Positions 19,861-26,633 of a stretch of DNA of 26,633 nt are shown one piece after another. The DNA lies in assembly GCA_001929475.1 (NCBI GenBank), contig LXFE01000330.1, forward strand, positions 1-26,633. Reading direction: 5' to 3'. The notes under the pieces are model-generated. The model was not told the origin of the DNA and made no database searches. It saw only the letters and a program-made list of their open reading frames with translations. A program made the position numbers and the translations under genes. Source of the stretch: Neolecta irregularis DAH-3. Lineage: Eukaryota > Ascomycota > Neolectomycetes > Neolectales > Neolectaceae. Every line of letters begins with the position of its first letter. Position 1 is the first letter of the stretch.

Positions 19861-22800
19861 ATGACACCAGAACTTGAGCAGGAATTGGCTCATACCCTGC
19901 TTAGTATTCTCGGATCAGGGTTAAATCAGATTTGACTTTTTAGTCGAGCTACTTGCATATCAATTTTCGAGCTCAGTCAGATGGGTCGAAACACAGGATG
20001 TGCTCCTTGGAAGTAATGTTGAACGGCTCGTCGAGATTGGACCTTCTCCCATACTCACTGGAATGGCACAACGAACATTGAAGTTAAAGTATGAAAGTTA
20101 CGATGCTGCTCTTAGTCTACAACGACAAGTGCTTTGCTATTCGAAAGATATAAAGGAAATCTACTACGAGAAGGACCTCACGCCAGAGCCAGAGCCATTG
20201 GTTTCGATTTCAGTTCTGTCTGCTGCTCCGGTCGTAGATGCATCTGCTACAGGTGTTGCTCCTCCCCCAGCTGCCTATGCATCATCACAACCTGTTGAAC
20301 AAATAGCCGACGAACCCATAAAAGCTATTGACATTTTACATACGCTCATTGCACAAAAACTCAAGAAGACCGTATCCGATATTCCTGTATCGAAAGCCCT
20401 CAAAGATCTTGTTGGGGGAAAATCTACTCTTCAGGTATGCCTTCGTTTCATTCGCTCATTTTAAAAAGATAGAATGAAATTCTAGGGGATCTACAAAAAG
20501 AGTTTGGCTCAACACCTGAACGCCCTGAAGAAACACCTCTCAATGAACTAGGGGCCGTAATTCAATCCACGTTCAATGGTGCACTTGGAAAACACTCGGC
20601 AACCCTAATTGGAAAATTGATTTCCGGAAAGATGCCTGGAGGATTCAATCTTACCGCTGCTAAAGGTTACTTGAGCTCGAAATGGGGTCTCGGTCCTCAA
20701 AGGACTGACGGAGCTTTACTGTTGGCCCTTACAATGGAGCCTTCATCTCGCCTCAGTTCTGAAGCCGACGCCAAATCTTTTCTCGATTCTGTTGCTAAAG
20801 AATATGCCTCAAAGCAAGGGATCTCTCTTGCACTGCCATCTAGTAATGCTTCTGGCGGTGGTGGTGGGGCGGTGATCGATAGCGCTGCATTTGATGCATT
20901 TACCAAAGGTCAGAAACAACTTGCTGCCCAGCAACTTGAATTATATGCACGTTATCTTGAGAGAGATCTTCGGGCGGGTGATAAGGCTTATATCAACGAA
21001 ACAGTTATTTCTACAAAACTTCGACAACAGCTCGATCTATGGGCTACCGAACATGGTGACTTCTATGCAACCGGAATCGAACCAGTGTTTTCGAGCCTGA
21101 AAGCCAGGACATACGACTCCAGCTGGAACTGGGTTCGTCAAGATGCTCTCAGCATGTATTATGATATCATCTTTGGTCGACTGAAGCTCGTTGATAGAGA
21201 AATCGTTGCTCGCTGCATTGGCATTATGAATCGCGCTAATCCTACTTTGCTCGAGTACATGCAATGGGTTGTCGATCATTGTCCCCAAGATCGTGGAGAG
21301 AACTATCAGCTTGCTAAAGAACTTGCTACCCGGCTTATTGACAATTGCCGAGCAGTTCAGGATTCTGACCCCCATTACAAAGATGGTTATTTTCTTGGCG
21401 TCTAAAGTTTCACTAACCGTCTAGTTATGAGACCCACCGGGCCTCAAACTAAAATTGATGAGAAAGGCAATCTCACCTATGTCGAAGCCCCTCGACCCGC
21501 TGTTCGAAAACTGGAGCAATATGTTACGGAAATGGCAGCAGGAGGCAAGATTACCGAATACGCCAACAAGTTTAAAATCCAAATTGATCTTGGACGTATC
21601 TATCGAATTATCAAACAGCAGCATAAAATGTCAAAGAGCTCCAAACTCCAAGTTAAAAGCCTTTATGGCGAAGTTCTGCGAAGTATGTCAATGAACCAAT
21701 CCATTCTTAACCAGAAACCGCGCAGAAAACGGGGTCTTGATAAAGGCAAGAAAGAAAAAATTCCTTTTCTTCACATCAAGAAGAAAGAAGGTCAAGATTG
21801 GGAATTTAATAATAAGTTGACTGGTGTTTACCTTGACGTTCTCGAAGACGCCGCTCGTAATGGAATATCCTTTGCTGGAAAGAACGTGCTTATGACTGGA
21901 TGTGGCGCTGGAAGCATCGGCGCTGAGGTTATGCAAGGCCTATTGGCTGGTGGTGCCAATGTCGTTGTCACAACTTCACGTTATTCAAAAGAAGTTACAG
22001 AGTTCTATCAGGCGACTTACACTCGATATGGCTCGAAAGGTTCAAGCCTAATTGTTGTTCCTTTCAACCAAGGTGCACTTCATGTTTAAGCTTAATACTG
22101 ACATGTTAGGGAGCAAACAAGATGTTGATGCGCTAGTGAAGTATGTTTATGACGAAAAGACAGGACTTGGATGGGACCTCGACTATATCGTTCCATTTGC
22201 AGCCATTCCCGAAAATGGTCGAGAGATGGATATGATCGACTCTCGTTCTGAACTCGCCCATCGAATAATGCTCACGAATCTCCTCAGATTGCTCGGAAAC
22301 GTAAAGATTGAAAAAACAGCTCGAGGTTTCGATACTCGGCCAGCTCAAGTTGTATTACCTCTCTCTCCTAATCACGGAAACTTCGGTAGTGATGGTCTCT
22401 ATTCCGAGAGCAAATTGGCACTAGAGACTCTTTTCAACCGCTGGTATTCGGAGAGCTGGGCAAGCTACCTCACCATCGTTGGTGCTGTCATTGGATGGAC
22501 TCGAGGAACAGGCCTGATGTCAGCTAACAATGTTATTGCTGAGGGTGTCGAAACGCTTGGAGTCAGAACCTTTAGTCAACAAGAGATGGCCTTCAACATT
22601 CTTGGTCTCATGTCCCCGAAGATCGTCGACCTTTGTCAAATTGAACCTGTCCATGCTGATCTCAATGGTGGGTTCCAGTTCATTCCTAATCTTAAAGATG
22701 TCTGCTCTCAACTGCGGGAAGAACTTATGGAAACTTCGGCAATTAGGCAGTCAGTAAACAGAGAGACTGCCAGAGAGCACAGCATTGTTAGTGGTGCCAA

Positions 22801-25785
22801 AGCCGAGAAACTCTACAAACAACAAATCATCCAACCTCGTGCAAATCTGAAATTTTCATTTCCTAAAATTTCGCGCCCTTTGGATCATCTAGTGGGAATG
22901 ATCGATCTAGAGAAAGTTGTTGTTGTTGTTGGTTTCTCTGAAGTCGGTCCCTGGGGAAACTCGCGAACTCGATGGGAAATGGAAGCTTATGGAGAGTTTT
23001 CTCTTGAAGGAGCTATTGAAATGGCCTGGATCATGGGATTAATCAAAAATCACGACGGCAGATTGAAGAACGGGCAAATCTACTCGGGGTGGGTTGATAC
23101 GAAAACGGGCGAACCAGTCCAAGATGCAGAAATCAAGTCTCGGTATGAGAAACATATCCTAGAACATTCCGGTATACGTTTAATTGGTAATATTTATATT
23201 ACTATCTTGTTCTGACCATTTTAGAAGCCGAACTTTTCGGTGGCTATGATCCAAAGCGAAAAGGTCTCCTCCAGGAAGTCGTCATCAATCATGACCTTGA
23301 ACCATTTGAAACGTCATCGGATGCTGCAGCAGAATTCAGGCTCAAACATGGTGATAAAGTTGAGATATTTGAGATCAAAGAAACCGGCGAATGGACTGTC
23401 CAGTTCAAGAAAGGTGCATCTTTGCTCGTTCCAAAAGCTGTTCGGTTCGATCGCTTTGTTGCTGGACAGATCCCAACCGGTTGGGATGCTCGCCGATATG
23501 GTGTCCCTGAGGACATCATCTCTCAAGTAGATCCGGTCACTTTATACGTGTTGGTGGCGACCGTTGAAGCCCTAGTTTCTTCAGGGATCACAGACCCATA
23601 CGAACTCTACCAATACGTCGGTATTTCAGAAGTTGGGAATACCATAGGTTCTGGAGTGGGAGGAATGAATGCTCTCCGAGGAATGTACAAATACCGATGG
23701 GCGGACAAATCTATTCAAAAGGATATCCTTCAAGAGTCATTCGTCAATACAATGTGCGCTCTTCCTTTTCCCCATAACTGAATATATAGTGCTGCTTGGG
23801 TTAACATGCTCCTCCTTTCATCGGCAGGGCCCATCAAGACGCCAGTAGGTGCTTGCGCCACAGCTGTCGAATCCATTGATATTGGTGTTGAGACCATCCA
23901 AAGTGGAAAGGCCAGGGTTGTTATTGCAGGCGGTGTTGATGATTTCCAAGAGGAAGGTTCGTACGAATTTGCCAATATGAAAGCTACCAGCAATTCCCAA
24001 GAGGAATTCTCTCAAGGCCGCTCTCCGAGGGAAATGTCTCGACCAACCACGACCACCCGAAACGGCTTTGTGGAAGCTCATGGCTCTGGGATTCACGTTC
24101 TCATGCAAGCAAAACTCGCTCTCCAAATGGGAGTGCCTATTTACGCCGTCATCGCCATGTCTTCCACTGCTACAGACAAGGCTGGACGATCCGTTCCGGG
24201 TATCTCTTTGAGCAAGAAAAATGCTAATGTGCCAGCTCCTGGTCAAGGTATCTTGACCACCGCTCGAGAACAATCAAGCAAATTCCCATCGCCTCTTCTT
24301 GACATCAATTATCGAAGACGACAACTCGATCTCAGGAAGAAGCAGATTAAGGCTTGGACAGAGTCCGAGCTTATGTATATGAATTCTGAGGTGGCTGCCA
24401 TCAAGTCCTCTGGTCCGAATTTTGACCGCGAGGAATTTCTCCTTGAGCGAGCACAGCATGTCGAAGATGAAGCAAACAGGCAAACCCGAGATGCCCTCAA
24501 TATTTGGGGGAATGAATTCTGGGTCAAAGATTCTCGTATAGCTCCTCTTCGGGGCTCTTTGGCTGTTTGGGGACTTACCATTGACGATATTAACGTTGCT
24601 TCCTGTCATGGAACCTCAACTGTTGCAAACGACAAGAACGAACCTCAGACGATCGCAAAAATGCTCCGCCACCTCGGTCGCGGTAAGGGAAACGCATTGT
24701 TGGGAGTGTTCCAAAAATATCTAACTGCTCACCCTAAAGCACCTGCCGCTGCTTGGATGATGAATGGTGCTATACAAATTCTAAACTCGGGGATAGTTCC
24801 TGGAAACAGAAACGCTGATAGTATTCCGAGCTTTTTGACTAGATTATCTGACTCAATTAGACATTGATCGAGCTCTAGAACAATATCCTGAATTTGTCTT
24901 TCCTAGTCGCAGTATTCAAACAGATGGAATCAAAGTAGAGATCCCCCAGTCTTTGTTCATCTAATTTTCCAGGCGGTTTCTATTACATCATTCGGATTTG
25001 GTCAGGTCGGCGGTCAAATAATCGTGATCAATAAAGACTATCTCTTCGCTGCTATTGACGAACATGATTTCAAGGTGTACAAGACAAAGATGGAAGATCG
25101 TTACAAGAAAGCTTATAGATATTACCATACTTCGCTCGCTGAAAACAACATGTTCGTTGCAAAGGAGGGGCCTCCACATACAATTGAACAAGAAAGCGAA
25201 GTCTATCTTAATCCCCGGGCTCGAGTGAATTTAAACAAGAACACTGGTTCATACCGCTACCCTTCCGACTTTCAGAAGCGTTCCGAACCAAGCGCTAAAA
25301 AAACTACAGAGATGCTTTCTGCACTAGTCGACTCATCTGGCCAGAATGTCGGTATTGATGTTGAATCAATTTCCACGTTCAATATCGACAACGAAACTTT
25401 CATAAAGCGTAACTTTACCGATATCGAGCAACACTATTGTAAAAGCGCAGCGTCTCCTCAGTCCAGCTTTTGCGGAACGTGGAGTGCCAAAGAAGGCACC
25501 AGATTCGTAATATTTCGTTTGCTGACATTATAGCGGTGTTTAAAAGCCTCGGAGTCAAGAGTCAAGGTGGCGGCGCTAGCCTCAAAGATATCGAGATTAT
25601 ACGGGATAGCAATGGAGTTCCAGTTGTTCGATTGCATAGAGGTGTTGCACAGAAAGCTACTGCTGCTGGTATTACAAATGTTGAAGTGAGCATTTCACAC
25701 GATGAGTTCCAAAGCGTAGCAGTTGGTGAGTATATTATGTTATGAGATTCGCTAATTGTAAGCCTTTGCTCAAAAACGAAATTGA
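19861..25785 (+). CDS. FAS2: Fatty acid synthase subunit alpha
   Basis: The alpha chain of the cytosolic alpha6-beta6 fungal fatty acid synthase carries the acyl carrier, ketoreductase, ketosynthase and phosphopantetheine transferase activities. Twelve exons encode 1835 aa, full length. Introns are 19904-19943, 20435-20472, 21386-21424, 22073-22109, 23187-23224, 23754-23789, 24200-24235, 24821-24860, 24935-24972, 25496-25533 and 25726-25762 (36-40 nt each). Landmarks in order: [21 protein letters not shown] attachment serine in [23 protein letters not shown] loop [12 protein letters not shown] and [14 protein letters not shown] nucleophile [13 protein letters not shown], then [13 protein letters not shown] and [13 protein letters not shown] with the two active histidines; [11 protein letters not shown] and [16 protein letters not shown]-terminus [18 protein letters not shown]. 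The tenth intron begins GC. The seventh is in frame and stop-free. FAS1, often adjacent and divergent in ascomycetes, is not next to it. Confidence 0.97.
25496..25533 (+). other. GC-AG intron 10 of FAS2
   Basis: The 38-nt interval starts GCACCA and ends ATTATAG, with a GCTGAC branch-like site 14 nt from the end. Removing it joins SAKEG... to [11 protein letters not shown], the conserved PPT-domain motif. The only GT nearby (25507) would leave the wrong frame. Confidence 0.8.
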
Positions 25786-25969
25786 TCACATGGTATTTGA
25801 TTCCGATATATACTTGAAAAGCTTCTCTTTTTTGCCACGTTGTCATTGTCATATCTTTTCATCATTCATAATGTTAGAGGGGTGGCGGATTGTTAATTTT
25901 TCATTTTCCAGAAAGATCTTGTGCTTGATAAAAAGGATGCAAATATGACAAACCATGTCATGACCACTT

Positions 25970-26398
25970 CAGTGTGTCCAACTGCCCGCCCGGCGGCCCC
26001 GACAGATTTCTAAGCCACCTGCTCCCCAAGAGATCTGAATCACCCACATTTGTTGGTAGACCTTTAGTTTTGCCTTTAAATTCTGGTCCCAATAGTGATC
26101 GTTTCGTTTGAATCAGTTGGTTGGTTGTATAGCTGTGGATTGATTGCCGTTTGCTCTAAATTCTGCGAGCAGAATTTGTCGTGGATCAGGTGACACAGTG
26201 ATCCCATGATTCGCCGTGAACTTTGTGTATGCAACATACTGACACCAACTAAAAAAATGGCCAGATAGAGATTATTTTATATTAGAATTTTTGGTTTTGA
26301 GTGAATTTGAGATTGCACAGTTGTAAATTGATAAAACGCTTTTCCCCGCCCGTCCGCCCGCCGGAGGGTCTCCGACGGGCGGGTGGGTAGACACACCG
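25970..26398. mobile_element. Non-autonomous TIR element, about 429 bp
   Basis: The left terminus is CAGTGTGTCCAACTGCCC and the right, on the minus strand, CGGTGTGTCTACCCACCC; about 20 of the first 27 bases match. The right side also shares the GGAGGGTCT..GACGG core with the short element 16441-16542. Between the GC-rich ends lies AT-rich DNA containing repeat copy B (26049-26315), which matches 271-536. No transposase frame is present. The family is unknown to me. Confidence 0.65.
26049..26315. repeat. Dispersed repeat, copy B
   Basis: This is the better-framed copy of the repeat also found at 271-536, in the same orientation, here forming the body of a TIR-bounded element. Conserved words include TTTGTTGGTAGACC, TGCCTTTAAATTC, a TCGTGGATCAGGTGACAC / TCACGGATCACGTGATAC pair, and ATGGCCAGATAGAGATTAT. 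Substitutions are spread evenly with no reading frame kept, so it is non-coding. Confidence 0.75.
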
Positions 26399-26633
26399 GA
26401 CCTCTTCGCTATGTTCTCTGTTTGCTGAATAATTAGATCGGAGATATCTTCCTTGATAAAACGACAAAAATGACACTGACTAGAAAACAAAGCAATTCAT
26501 ATCTCTGGGAACACAGGAGCGAAAATTCAAATAAATTATTTTTCGGGTGTCGGTAAGTTTCAAACAGATTTGTTCTGTCCCACCTGTGGAATCGTCCCAC
26601 CTGTGGAATCGCCCAGCCTCACCACCAAATCCA

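Larger units (their letters stand above)
25786..26633. other. Downstream of FAS2, transposon-derived DNA
   Basis: After the FAS2 stop there are about 180 bp of AT-rich DNA, then the TIR element 25970-26398. The last 235 bp hold no recognisable gene; a short direct repeat (CCCACCTGTGGAATCG, at about 26580 and 26596) lies near the window's end. Confidence 0.45.

Overview
This window is nuclear DNA of a filamentous-type ascomycete fungus. The evidence is the set of genes: a two-subunit-type fungal fatty acid synthase alpha chain (FAS2), ERG28, YIP4, GAL7, AIM41, SEC59 dolichol kinase, a fungal guanine deaminase and an MRH4-type mitochondrial RNA helicase. All of them are interrupted by spliceosomal introns and separated by AT-rich DNA with transposon debris. 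I cannot name the genus. The most distinctive trait is intron size. By joining reading frames at conserved protein motifs I place 37 introns in 12 genes, and every one is 33-44 nt long. Two of them begin with GC instead of GT.

Layout. 1-847: AT-rich DNA with a diverged repeat copy (271-536). 848-2313: ERG28 (-) and YIP4 (+), divergent, sharing a 94-bp promoter with three CCAAT boxes. 2492-3727: GAL7 (-), five exons. 3728-4467: repeat-like intergenic DNA. 4468-5234: small F-box protein (+). 5260-5778: AIM41 (-). 5940-6882: a foldback GC-rich region and a 139-bp MITE. 6883-7565: unrecognised single-pass membrane protein (+). 7801-9521: dolichol kinase (-). 9653-10015: unresolved exons. 10094-11529: guanine deaminase (+). 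11638-12321: small alpha/beta hydrolase (+). 12340-12357: perfect CRE-type palindrome. 12447-12704: small conserved-looking protein. 12705-13537: LTR-like repeat. 13538-14052: uncharacterised helical protein. 15107-15870: RNPS1-like SR protein (-). 16441-16542: short TIR element. 16663-18341: MRH4-like DEAD-box helicase (+). 18342-19860: LTR-like copy inside a large inverted repeat, then the FAS2 promoter. 19861-25785: complete FAS2 with 12 exons. 25970-26398: TIR-bounded element carrying the same internal repeat as 271-536.

The genes are ordinary housekeeping functions (sterol and fatty acid synthesis, Golgi membrane traffic, galactose and purine salvage, N-glycosylation precursor supply, mitochondrial translation, mRNA processing). 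They do not form an evident cluster or operon-like pathway. What deserves attention is the splicing architecture, together with several short non-autonomous mobile elements and palindromes in the gaps. All gene models were built by eye from conserved motifs and reading-phase agreement; nothing was run against a database.
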